Source: Bordetella genomosp. 13
GTDB lineage: Bacteria; Pseudomonadota; Gammaproteobacteria; Burkholderiales; Burkholderiaceae_B
Direction of reading: 5' to 3'
DNA: 64,000 bases
Assembly: GCF_002119665.1 (NCBI RefSeq)
Contig: NZ_CP021111.1
Coordinates: 4,898,001-4,962,000 of the forward strand
Position 1 is the stretch's first letter. Every line of letters starts with the position of its first letter. Of the stretch, positions 1 to 7,700 are shown piece after piece. Under the pieces are notes generated by a model that worked only from the letters and a program-made list of their open reading frames with translations, did not search any database and was not told the origin of the DNA. A program made the position numbers and the translations under genes.

Positions 1-566
1 AATTCACCATGAGGCGAATCACTTCGCGCGGGGTGAAGTGCTCCCCGGCGGTCTCGTTCGAGATTTCGGCGAACTTTCGGATCAACTCTTCGAACGCCAG
101 GCCCATCTGCACGTTGTCGACTACGCCAGGGTGCAGGTCGATGTTTGCGAACTTTTCGGTGACGAGATAGAGCAGATTCGCCTTCGCCAGGCGCTCGACC
201 TGAGTATGGAAGTCGAAGCGCTCGAAGATGTCGCGCGCGGCGGGCGAGAACGCCTGCACGTATGCATACAGGTTTTGGCGGATCTGGTCCTGGTCGCCCA
301 GCACCTTCACGAGGTCGAGGGGCGAGGCGTTGTAGAACCCGATGTTGCCAGCGGCTCGCAGAAGGAATGGCTCGGGGTTGAGGCCAAGCTTAGTCTTGGC
401 TTCGAGTTCCGCCAGCACAGCTTGCTTGGTTGCGTCGAGCACGCAGTCCAGGCGGCGCAATACGGTGAACGGCAGGATGACTCGGCCGTACTCGCTTTGT
501 TTGTAGTCGCCGCGCAGCAGGTCGGCCACGGACCAGATGAAAGAAGAAAGAGCTTGGTGGTTCATC
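1..566 (-). CDS. hsdM: Type I restriction-modification DNA methylase subunit HsdM, N-terminal part (cut by window edge)
   Basis: Reading the reverse strand from ATG at 566 gives 188 open codons that run off the left edge. The protein starts MNHQALSSFIWSVADLL and continues with GDYKQSEYGRVILPFTVLRR, the usual HsdM N-terminal helical domain. Near residue 177 comes GEHFTPREV, which opens the N6-adenine methylase domain (F-T-P-R lines the S-adenosylmethionine site). HsdM is the modification subunit that works with HsdS and HsdR. The catalytic NPPF motif and any hsdS or hsdR lie outside the window. No good Shine-Dalgarno is visible before the ATG. Type I systems are often on variable islands, so this edge may be accessory DNA. 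Confidence 0.93.
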
Positions 567-705
567 GAAACCCAGCAGCTATTGTCGCAAACACAAACAG
601 TAACACCAGTCGGCGACCGGCTCATCGGACCACCACCGCACAGGCCCGGTTGCGACAGGCCTGCAGCGCACGAGCGTCCGACTTCCGAGACTGATAAGCG
701 CATCG

Positions 706-734
706 TTGCAAGAAAGCAACGAATCGACTATAAG
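706..734 (+). promoter_or_regulatory. Sigma70-like promoter, plus strand
   Basis: TTGCAA at 706-711 and TATAAG at 729-734 are separated by exactly 17 bases. No open reading frame follows, but an intrinsic terminator lies about 130 bases downstream. The -35 half overlaps a small inverted repeat (CGTTGC at 704-709 with GCAACG at 716-721). Confidence 0.45.
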
Positions 735-740
735 TCCCCA

Positions 741-894
741 ATCTAGTCCCCCACGCAGCCTTTCTGGGCGCGGCGCCTTTATACATGCGGCTTTCCAACA
801 GTTTTGCGGGCGCGCCCCAGGCCACCAAAACACTGGTCCCAGCGCCCGCTGGGATGCCGAAAAGCCCCAAGCATCAAAGACTTGGGGCTTTTTT
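741..894 (+). ncRNA. Candidate small RNA between hsdM and the tannase gene
   Basis: The segment begins about 7 bases after a promoter-like pair with 17-base spacing and ends in a strong terminator. It contains no plausible gene. It can fold: CCCAGC at 838-843 pairs with GCTGGG at 848-853, just before the terminator stem. A structured body, a terminator hairpin and a T tract are the usual build of a trans-acting small RNA. I do not recognise the family; it does not look like tmRNA or a tRNA. It is divergent from hsdM, so a leader or antisense role is also possible. Confidence 0.35.
862..894 (+). terminator. Intrinsic terminator
   Basis: AAGCCCCAAG (862-871) pairs perfectly with CTTGGGGCTT (881-890), followed by six T residues (889-894) on the plus strand. 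On the minus strand the T tract is only four bases, so it would work less well for the tannase gene that ends at 1095. Confidence 0.8.
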
Positions 895-1094
895 ATGTCC
901 GAAGCCGGTGCGCGAAGCGATCGGCCGTGCGCGAGATGGCTGGGCTGAATATCGTGGCGGTGGACATCAACACCGCCAGTCCGCCACACGACGTCAACGG
1001 CGCCGCGGCTGGCAGGCAGTGCCGGCCTAGACGCCGCGCTGCGCCCGCCACGTGCCTGCCGCCACGGACTGCCCTCCCGCAAGAAAGCCCTTCC

Positions 1095-2813
1095 CTATTG
1101 CGCGCAGGCGAACGACGCGGCCAGGTTGGGATCGCCCGAACCCTTGTACCGCGGCCATTGCGGGTAATCGCACAGCGGCCGCGTGCGCCCGGGCACGCCG
1201 GCGGTGTCCGCGACCACCTGGTTGGCGGGGCTGACGCCCTGCTCGACCCATTGCTCCAGCGCCGTCAGCGAATCCCAGGCGGCGTTGAAGGTCGTGCTGG
1301 CGGCATGGCCATAACCGGGCACTTCGTAGTACCGCGCAAACGACGTGACCCGCTCGGCGCCCATCTGGCTTTGCAGCCGCTGGTAGTACTCTTCCGTGGC
1401 CCGCGTGCTGACCAGCACGTCCGACAGGCCATGGGCGAGCAGCAGCTTGCCGCCACGCGCCGCGAAGGCCGAGATGTCGGTCGAGGTGTCCAGCTTGCGG
1501 CTGAGCTCGCTGATGCGCGGCCCCCAGGGTCCGGGGTTTTCCGGGTCCAGCTGCAGGGAGTCGAACGTGGGATCGCGGGTGACCGAATACTTGATCCACT
1601 GGTCGACCAGCACGCTGATATACGGCGCCGTGCGCGGCATCGGCATGACGGGCTGGGTGGTCCCCAGCGCGAGAAACGTCACCACCGGCTGCAGCGGCGA
1701 CGGGTTGCTGGTGATGCCCAGGTCCGCGCCCCACACGTTGTAGCCCGGATAGTGCGTCTCGCCACTGGCCAGCGAAAAGTTGAAGACCGTATCGGTATTC
1801 ATGACCTGCAATGCCTCGATCTGCGCATCCGAAAGGCAGGTATCGCCGGTATCCGCGCCGCCGGAACAGCGCAGCGGCGCGCCGCCCACCGTGGCGGTCA
1901 TCGGGTCGAACCGCGCGTTGCATAGTCGCTGGTCGCTGATGAGCCCGTCCTGTACGCCATCGAGCGCGTCGCAGGCCTCCACGGCCGCCTGGTACACCAG
2001 CTTGCGTTTCGGCGTGTCCGGGTAGGCGCCCGGCCGGGACAGCGCGCGGCTCGCGCGGTGCCCGCCCAGCAATGCCGCGGCATCGTTCCACGCCGGATAC
2101 CAGGCGATCGCGCCGTCCCAATCGGCCGGCCAGCGCTGGACGGCCGCCAGCGCTTCGCGTCCCCCCGTCGACCCGCCCGCGAAGTACGTGCGTCGCGGAC
2201 CTGCCGCATAGTGCGCCTTGATGATATGCATCGCCGCATCGTGCGTCTTCTTCAGGGCATCGCCGCCGAAATTGTCCACCGCTTCGTCGTTCAGCCCCCA
2301 GGCCCCGTCCTGCGAGCCGTATTCGTTGGCCTGGTGGCCCGAGTCACTGGCAAAGGTCGCATAGCCGCGGCCGATGGGCGTGGGCCGGTCGGTCGGGCCA
2401 GCCGGCACATTGCCCCGGACATTCGGAATCGTCCCGTTGAAGCCCCCGCCGCCGAACATCATCGCCTTCCCGTTCCATTCCACCGGCAGCGCCACGTTGA
2501 ACCGGATGGCCGGCGCCGCCGGATCGACCGGCGCGATGGCGCCCGCCACCAGACAATGCGCCGGCGTCATGGCCGCGCCACTACCGGCGGCCGCGACGGG
2601 CGCCGCGCTCGACACACTGGCGCCGGATGTCGGCAAGCCGATCGCCGTCGCAGGAACGCTCAACCCGGCCAGCGCCTCGCAACTCAGCGCCGCGACGCCA
2701 TCGTCCGGGTCGGGATCGTCATCATCATGGCCGCCGCAGGCGGCCAGCATCGCCGCCGTGGCGATCACGCATCCCCACAACGGGGCTCTTCCAATGGCAT
2801 AGGGCTCTCTCAT
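1095..2813 (-). CDS. Tannase/feruloyl esterase family lipoprotein, catalytic cysteine pair absent
   Basis: The product has 572 residues. The start at 2813 is chosen because GAGGAGA sits just upstream and the protein then opens with a lipoprotein signal (LAAC, Cys26) followed by an acidic linker; an in-frame extension to 2909 lacks this. The fold is tannase-type alpha/beta hydrolase: nucleophile Ser215 in GGSTGGRE, Asp465 in HGLSDVL and His503 in GYGHAAS. Family members typically carry a CS-D-HC arrangement in which cysteines next to the Ser and His form a disulfide. Here both positions are changed together (Gly214, Ala504). It should cleave ester bonds of plant phenolics or related esters at the cell envelope; the substrate is unknown. 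Confidence 0.85.
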   Translation of the reverse strand: MREPYAIGRAPLWGCVIATAAMLAACGGHDDDDPDPDDGVAALSCEALAGLSVPATAIGLPTSGASVSSAAPVAAAGSGAAMTPAHCLVAGAIAPVDPAAPAIRFNVALPVEWNGKAMMFGGGGFNGTIPNVRGNVPAGPTDRPTPIGRGYATFASDSGHQANEYGSQDGAWGLNDEAVDNFGGDALKKTHDAAMHIIKAHYAAGPRRTYFAGGSTGGREALAAVQRWPADWDGAIAWYPAWNDAAALLGGHRASRALSRPGAYPDTPKRKLVYQAAVEACDALDGVQDGLISDQRLCNARFDPMTATVGGAPLRCSGGADTGDTCLSDAQIEALQVMNTDTVFNFSLASGETHYPGYNVWGADLGITSNPSPLQPVVTFLALGTTQPVMPMPRTAPYISVLVDQWIKYSVTRDPTFDSLQLDPENPGPWGPRISELSRKLDTSTDISAFAARGGKLLLAHGLSDVLVSTRATEEYYQRLQSQMGAERVTSFARYYEVPGYGHAASTTFNAAWDSLTALEQWVEQGVSPANQVVADTAGVPGRTRPLCDYPQWPRYKGSGDPNLAASFACAQ

Positions 2814-3407
2814 AGCTGTCTCCTCTTTGTCTTTGTGTCGATCCGCGGGCAGCGGACGTTGCCGCCTGAAAATATGCTGGAGGCAATGACGGGCGGGGGC
2901 TATGTGCACAGCTCACACCGGAACCCGCGAATAGGTGTGCATCGTGAGCCTGGCCGGGCTGCATGCCGGGTTCGAATCAGGGATCGCGTGGAAGGCGAAA
3001 TGCCAAGTCCGCCCCGCGCGGACGGGCGCAAGGGGCAAGGCACGGACAAGGTCGGCTTTGATGCGCCCGTCTCACGGCCCCGGCGGATGACGCGCGGAAC
3101 CCCTCCTGTTCTTGGCCATGACCGAGGCGGGCGTCATCCGGCGGCTGACCGCACGTGCCGCCGCTACGAGGTCACGGCGTTTGACGTAGTCCGGATGTCG
3201 ATCGGCTGGCGCGCCATCGCGTATCGATGCCATCGATGGTCAAGCTGGATATTTATCATTTTTCGCGCTGTGTGCCGCTTGCTACGCTGGCGACGCCGCA
3301 TGCGCGAGGCCCTGCAGGGCCCACGCGTGCGCAGCCGCCGGCCGTTTCATGCATGTGCGGCCGCTGTCGACGGGTCCCATACCTATACCTACATACGAGA
3401 GACACTC
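2814..3407. other. Intergenic region between divergent esterase and hydrolase genes
   Basis: This 594-base region holds the 5' ends of the two divergent genes. Only small inverted repeats are visible, for example CACACC (2914-2919) with GGTGTG (2934-2939). I see no gene, no tRNA and no convincing promoter pair. Confidence 0.4.
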
Positions 3408-4352
3408 ATGCGCACTTCCCATGCCGGGCAGGCCCTCGCCCGCCCCACCCTGACCCGCCGCGACATGCTGCGCCTGGCCGGCGGCCTGGCGCTGGCCGCG
3501 CCGACCTTGCTGCGCGCGCAGCCCGCCGGCATCGGCGTCCAGGCGCGCACCGTCACCTCGCAGGCCGAGGACGGCGTGCCGCTGGCCGTCTACGAGACCG
3601 GCAATCGCCAGGGTCGGCCCATCGTCTTCATCCATGGCTACACGCAAAGCCACGAAAGCTGGAGCAAGCAGTTCGCCGATGCGGGGCTGCGCCGCGATTT
3701 CCACCTCATCGCCTTCGACTTGCGCGGCCATGGCAAGTCGGGCAAGCCCATGACGGCCGAGGCCTACCGCGATCCGCGCCGCTGGGCCGGCGACGTGCGC
3801 GCGGTGATCGAGGCGACGTGCCGCCAGCGCCCGTGTCTGGTGGGCTGGTCGTACGCGGGACGCGTGATGAACGACTACCTGGGCGCCTATGGCGATGCCG
3901 GCCTGGCCGCGATCAACTACGTCGACGCGACGTCCACCGCCAATCCCGCCATGCTGGGCCGCTCGGCCGCGCTGATGCGTCCGCTGGCATCGGAAGACCC
4001 GAAGGCCGCGGCCGAGGCGGTGGAGCCCTTCCTGCGCGCATGCTTCGAGAAGCAGCCGCCCGAGGCCGAACTGCGCGAGATGATCCGCTTCAACAAAGAG
4101 ACGCCGCCGGCGGTGCGGCGCTTCATGGGCGGGCGGCCGGCCGACTACGATGACGTGCTGCGCAAGGTGCGCGTGCCGGTGCTGATCACGCATGGCCGGC
4201 TGGACCAGATCTCGGCCGTGGCGATGAGCGAATACACGGCCAGCCTGATCCCGCACGCGCGGCTCTCGATCTACGAGGGCGTGGGCCACAGTCCATTCTA
4301 TGAAGACCCGGCGCGCTTCAATGCCGAACTGGCCACGCTGAACGCGGCGTGA
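3408..4352 (+). CDS. Tat-exported alpha/beta hydrolase (haloperoxidase/esterase-like)
   Basis: 314 residues from ATG 3408, preceded by GAGAG. The N-terminus has a twin-arginine signal (TRRDMLRLAGG then a hydrophobic run ending LLRAQPA), so it is probably exported folded to the periplasm. The catalytic triad is visible: Ser148 in GWSYAG, Asp266 in THGRLDQ and His294 in GVGHSPF; the oxyanion strand is FIHGYTQ (residues 74-80). The size and GWSYAG motif resemble cofactor-free haloperoxidases and small esterases. It is divergent from the tannase-family gene and convergent with gdhA. The substrate cannot be told from sequence. Confidence 0.85.
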   Translation: MRTSHAGQALARPTLTRRDMLRLAGGLALAAPTLLRAQPAGIGVQARTVTSQAEDGVPLAVYETGNRQGRPIVFIHGYTQSHESWSKQFADAGLRRDFHLIAFDLRGHGKSGKPMTAEAYRDPRRWAGDVRAVIEATCRQRPCLVGWSYAGRVMNDYLGAYGDAGLAAINYVDATSTANPAMLGRSAALMRPLASEDPKAAAEAVEPFLRACFEKQPPEAELREMIRFNKETPPAVRRFMGGRPADYDDVLRKVRVPVLITHGRLDQISAVAMSEYTASLIPHARLSIYEGVGHSPFYEDPARFNAELATLNAA

Positions 4353-4493
4353 GGCCAAAGATCTGATGGACAAGACCCGTCAGATGGGGCGGGTCGGCCT
4401 GCTCCCCGCCATACGACGTGCGGGCGCGCACCTCGTCGGCGCCGGACTGCGACAATCCTGCGGACGCCGCCCTCCCGCGCGCGAGCGCATGCC

Positions 4494-5837
4494 TCACACG
4501 ACACCCTGCTCGCGCATCGCATCTGCCACCTTGACGAAGCCGGCAATGTTGGCGCCGTCTATATAGCTGACGCTGCCATCCTCGCGCTTGCCGTACTGCA
4601 CGCAGGCCGTATGGATGCCCTGCATGATCTGCAGCAGGCGGCCGTCCACCTCTTCGCGCGGCCACGGCAGGCGCACCGCGTTCTGGCTCATCTCGAGGCC
4701 CGACGTGGCCACGCCGCCGGCGTTGCTGGCCTTGCCGGGCGCGAACAGCACGCGCGCCGATTCGAACGCCTTGGCGGCTTCCAGCGTGCAAGGCATGTTG
4801 GCCCCTTCGGCCACGCATTTCACGCCGTTGCGGATCAGCGTCTGGGCGTCCGCCTCGTCCAGTTCGTTCTGCGTGGCGCACGGCAGCGCCACGTCGACCG
4901 GCACGTGCCAGGGGCGGGCACCTTCATGGAACTCCACGCCCGTCAATTCCGCATAGTCGCTGACGCGGCCGTAGCGATGGTTCTTCACGTCCATCAGGAT
5001 GGCCAGCTTCTCCGGCGTGAAGCCGTCCTCGTCGATGATGGTGCCGCTGGAGTCGGACACCGTGACGACCTTGGCGCCTAGCGCCATGGCCTTTTCCACG
5101 GCGTACTGCGCGACATTGCCCGACCCCGACACCGACACGCGCGAGCCCTCGAACGACAGGCCTCGGGTCTTGAGCATTTCGTCGGCGAAATAGACCGTGC
5201 CGTAGCCGGTAGCCTCGGGACGGATCAGCGACCCGCCGAAACTCAGCCCCTTGCCCGTGAAGACGCAGTCGGCTCGATTGGCCAGCTTCTTGTACATGCC
5301 GGCCATGAAGCCGACCTCGCGGCCGCCCACGCCGATGTCGCCTGCCGGCACGTCGGTGTCGGCACCCACATGGCGGAACAGCTCGGTGACGAACGCCTGG
5401 CAGAAGCGCATGACCTCGCCCGGGCTCTTGCCTTTGGGATCGAAGTCGGATCCGCCCTTGGCGCCGCCCATGGGCAGCGTGGTCAGGGCGTTCTTGAACG
5501 TCTGCTCGAAGGCAAGAAACTTGAGCACGGACAGCGTGACGGACGGATGGAAGCGCATTCCGCCCTTGTAGGGCCCGATGGCCATGCTGTGCTGGATGCG
5601 GTATCCGCGATTGACGCGCACGTCGCCATGGTCGTCCACCCAGCAGACCCGGAACATGACCACGCGCTCGGGCTCTACCAGCCGGTCCAGCAGACCGTGC
5701 TCGGCATATCGGGGATGCCTGGCGATGAAAGGCCAAAGGCTGTGCATCACCTCGGTAACCGCCTGGAGGAACTCCGGCTGGCCCGGATTACGCGCGTCGA
5801 CGTGTTCGAGGAACTGCTGGATGCTGGTGTATTTCAC
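4494..5837 (-). CDS. gdhA: NADP-dependent glutamate dehydrogenase
   Basis: 447 residues, the same length as the E. coli enzyme. It makes glutamate from 2-oxoglutarate, ammonium and NADPH in the cytoplasm. The glutamate-binding region reads GPYKGGMRFHP (residues 88-98), the catalytic lysine is Lys127 in PMGGAKGGSDFDPKGKS, and the Rossmann part follows (VSGSGNVAQYA). The start codon is GTG at 5837, with a weak AGAGA before it. An imperfect inverted repeat (5849-5859 with 5876-5886) lies just upstream, in the gap to the small genes at 5919-6671, and may be an operator or attenuator. Confidence 0.97.
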   Translation of the reverse strand: MKYTSIQQFLEHVDARNPGQPEFLQAVTEVMHSLWPFIARHPRYAEHGLLDRLVEPERVVMFRVCWVDDHGDVRVNRGYRIQHSMAIGPYKGGMRFHPSVTLSVLKFLAFEQTFKNALTTLPMGGAKGGSDFDPKGKSPGEVMRFCQAFVTELFRHVGADTDVPAGDIGVGGREVGFMAGMYKKLANRADCVFTGKGLSFGGSLIRPEATGYGTVYFADEMLKTRGLSFEGSRVSVSGSGNVAQYAVEKAMALGAKVVTVSDSSGTIIDEDGFTPEKLAILMDVKNHRYGRVSDYAELTGVEFHEGARPWHVPVDVALPCATQNELDEADAQTLIRNGVKCVAEGANMPCTLEAAKAFESARVLFAPGKASNAGGVATSGLEMSQNAVRLPWPREEVDGRLLQIMQGIHTACVQYGKREDGSVSYIDGANIAGFVKVADAMREQGVV

Positions 5838-5848
5838 TCTCTATGTCC

Positions 5849-5886
5849 CAAAACGGTGCGATGAACATAAAGAATGCACCATTTTG
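5849..5886 (-). promoter_or_regulatory. Inverted repeat in the gdhA leader
   Basis: CAAAACGGTGC (5849-5859) pairs with GCACCATTTTG (5876-5886) with one mismatch and a 16-base loop. It is 12 bases before the GTG start of gdhA. It could be an operator or a weak terminator of the upstream pair. The half-sites point outward, unlike an NtrC site (GCAC-N-GTGC). Confidence 0.35.
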
Positions 5887-5918
5887 CGGCTAGACGCACT
5901 GACTTGGTGCCGCCAGGG

Positions 5919-6203
5919 CTACTGCCCCTTCATCATCTTGACGCCTTCGTTCACGACGCCGGCCGCATAGGCGGTCCAGGGAAACACGATGCCCGGCGAC
6001 GTGGCCTTCACCGCCCAGCCTGGCGCGCCTGCCCTGTCGGCGATCTCGGAATTCGTGTCGACGATGAAGTCCATCGACCTCTTGATGACGGGATGCCGGG
6101 CCTCGAAGTTGGCGTCCGACTTGGCCTTCATGTCCTCGTACTTGGCCTTGAATTCAAGCCCGCCCTGGTTCAGCCGCCCCAACGTATCGAATATCGAAGA
6201 CAT
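5919..6203 (-). CDS. Small protein of unknown function, coupled to the chaperone-like gene
   Basis: 94 residues. The ATG (6203-6201) directly follows the TAG stop of the upstream gene with no spacer, so translation is probably coupled. It is rich in Lys and Glu in the first half (FKAKYEDMKAKSD) and has a moderately hydrophobic C-terminal part (GIVFPWTAYAAGVVNEG) but no clear membrane segment or signal peptide. I do not recognise a family. Its partner looks like a CesT/type III chaperone, so this could be a client or co-chaperone; that is inference from position only. Confidence 0.65.
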   Translation of the reverse strand: MSSIFDTLGRLNQGGLEFKAKYEDMKAKSDANFEARHPVIKRSMDFIVDTNSEIADRAGAPGWAVKATSPGIVFPWTAYAAGVVNEGVKMMKGQ

Positions 6204-6671
6204 CTAGACCCTCATCTGGAGAAAGGATTGGTTCTGGGTTTCGTCGTCGGCCTGGAAAGGCGACACGCCGCGCTTGACCCCTTCGCGTATGACCGAGGCC
6301 TGCTCGACCATGTCTTTCAGGGAACTGGAGAAATGCTCGTCCCACGTGTTCGCGTCGTAGTCGACGTGATGCAGCAGGTACAGGCGCTCGTCGGAACGCT
6401 CGTACGCGAAGATCGGTTTGTTGGCCAGCATCAGGCCGATGTTGGCGTTCAGCAGATCGAGCGAGATTTTCTCGATGGCGTCCTGCACGCCCTGGAATAT
6501 CTCGACACTGATCAGCAGCTTGTTCTCGGCGACGATCTGCAGGCCCACCTTGCAACCGTCGGTGTTGGTGAAATAGATCGCGTTGATCTCGGACTCGGTA
6601 CGAGAGACGTTCTTGGCCTTGGTTTCCAAGTTCTCCCATAGCTCGGCAATAAATTGCTGCAGGCCGCTCAT
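6204..6671 (-). CDS. CesT/type III chaperone-like small acidic protein
   Basis: 155 residues, preceded by an excellent AAGGAG seven bases before the ATG. The pattern is that of class I type III secretion chaperones: an N-terminal helix (LQQFIAELWENL), a strand block (INAIYF, CKVGLQIV, KLLISVEIF), LLNANIGLMLA, a strand (RLYLLHHV) and a final long helix (FSSSLKDMVEQASVI). The LLNANI stretch corresponds to the usual chaperone LL-x-AN signature. Such chaperones bind a secreted partner in the cytoplasm. No secretion genes are in this window. Base composition is visibly less GC-rich than neighbouring genes, which hints at a different origin. Confidence 0.55.
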   Translation of the reverse strand: MSGLQQFIAELWENLETKAKNVSRTESEINAIYFTNTDGCKVGLQIVAENKLLISVEIFQGVQDAIEKISLDLLNANIGLMLANKPIFAYERSDERLYLLHHVDYDANTWDEHFSSSLKDMVEQASVIREGVKRGVSPFQADDETQNQSFLQMRV

Positions 6672-6807
6672 GCCTACTCCTTACGTCGGGTACGGATCAG
6701 GTGAGTAACGGATCAGGCGCCCCGGTTCCATCGAGGCCTGCTGCTGGCAGACGTGCGCACCGCCTGCCCGCGCCTCTGCCCGGCGCGGCAAGCGGGCGCA
6801 GCAGCGC

Positions 6808-7527
6808 TTACTTGTTCGGCGTGGCGGCCGGTCCTGCCGGCACCGCGGCAATGCCGTCAGGCTTCACGTAAGTCAGCGACGTGACGTAGTTGACCACGTC
6901 GTATTTCTGGCCTTCGCGCTCGCCGCCCGTGCGGTCGGCATGGCCGACCTCGGCCACATACGCGCCCTGCCAAGGCAGGTCGAACGACACCAGGCCCTGC
7001 TCGTCGGTGCGGCCTTCCTTTGCCCAGCCGGACTGCACGACCCAGGCCACCTTGGCCTTGGGCAGGGGCTGGCCCTTGAAAGTGACCTTCAGTTCGCCCG
7101 GCTTGCCGGTGGGCACGATGTCCAGCGTGAGCTTGGGCGCCTGCGCGGCGAAGCCGGTGATGTAGCGGGCGGCGGGGTGGTACCAGCCGGTGATGCTCTT
7201 GTCGCCCTGCTTGTAGGTGTTGAGCGGATAGGCGGCGTCCTCGGCCACGATGGCGTCGCCGGCCGCGGCCTTGAACGGCAGCGCGTAGCCCTCGGCGGTC
7301 TTCTTCGCCTCGACGGCCTGCTCGCCCCTGGCGGAGATCAGCGTGGCGGTAGGCTTGCCGAACTTGTCCAGCAGGCCGGGCGAGGTTTCGCGCAGGTTGT
7401 CGCCGAACTCGCCGAAACGCACGATCGCGTTCTGGCCTTCGGGCTGCTCCACCCATACCTGGTGGGCCTGGGCCGTGGCCGCGCAACCCAGGGCCGCAAG
7501 CGTGCAAAACAACGTCTTCTTGATCAT
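6808..7527 (-). CDS. Periplasmic DUF4198 protein, probably iron-regulated
   Basis: 239 residues from ATG 7527, with AAGGAAC upstream. A Sec signal peptide ends at AATAQA, and the mature protein starts with HQVWVEQ, the common opening of DUF4198 proteins, which are beta-rich periplasmic proteins near metal uptake genes. An in-frame extension to 7629 has no signal and is rejected. A Fur-box-like sequence lies 92 bases upstream (7619-7637). The gene stands alone, between the small pair at 5919-6671 and the hybrid kinase. A role in iron or other metal uptake is inferred from the box and the family. Confidence 0.8.
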   Translation of the reverse strand: MIKKTLFCTLAALGCAATAQAHQVWVEQPEGQNAIVRFGEFGDNLRETSPGLLDKFGKPTATLISARGEQAVEAKKTAEGYALPFKAAAGDAIVAEDAAYPLNTYKQGDKSITGWYHPAARYITGFAAQAPKLTLDIVPTGKPGELKVTFKGQPLPKAKVAWVVQSGWAKEGRTDEQGLVSFDLPWQGAYVAEVGHADRTGGEREGQKYDVVNYVTSLTYVKPDGIAAVPAGPAATPNK

Positions 7528-7618
7528 TCTGGTTCCTTCAGGGGCGAGCCAATCGTTTGTTCTGTATGGGTCGGCGAAACATGCCGGACGGCCGTGGCGG
7601 CCGACGGCGCAAGCGGCC

Positions 7619-7637
7619 AATATTAACAATTATTCTC
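7619..7637 (-). promoter_or_regulatory. Fur-box-like operator
   Basis: On the minus strand the segment reads GAGAATAATTGTTAATATT. It matches 12 of 19 positions of the classical Fur consensus and stands out as an AT-rich island in GC-rich DNA. It sits at promoter distance from the DUF4198 start at 7527. Confidence 0.55.
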
Positions 7638-7700
7638 ATTTGCAAAAAAACCGGCCCCGCCCCGGAAAAGGGACAGGCAAAGCGCGCCCGGGCGGTCTTG

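Larger units (their letters stand above)
567..1094. other. Intergenic region, hsdM to tannase gene
   Basis: This 528-base stretch holds the promoter-like pair at 706-734, the small-RNA candidate and its terminator. On the minus strand TTGCTT (712-717 read in reverse) with a TATCAG hexamer 17 bases on could serve hsdM, but weakly. From 895 to 1094 I see no gene, tRNA or repeat. Confidence 0.5.

Noticed and set aside
2058..3407. Extended start of the alpha/beta hydrolase
   Set aside because: The added 450 residues are low in pattern and the Tat signal begins at 3408.
5849..5886. NtrC site before gdhA
   Set aside because: The half-sites are GGTGC then GCACC, the opposite order to the NtrC consensus GCAC-N-GTGC.
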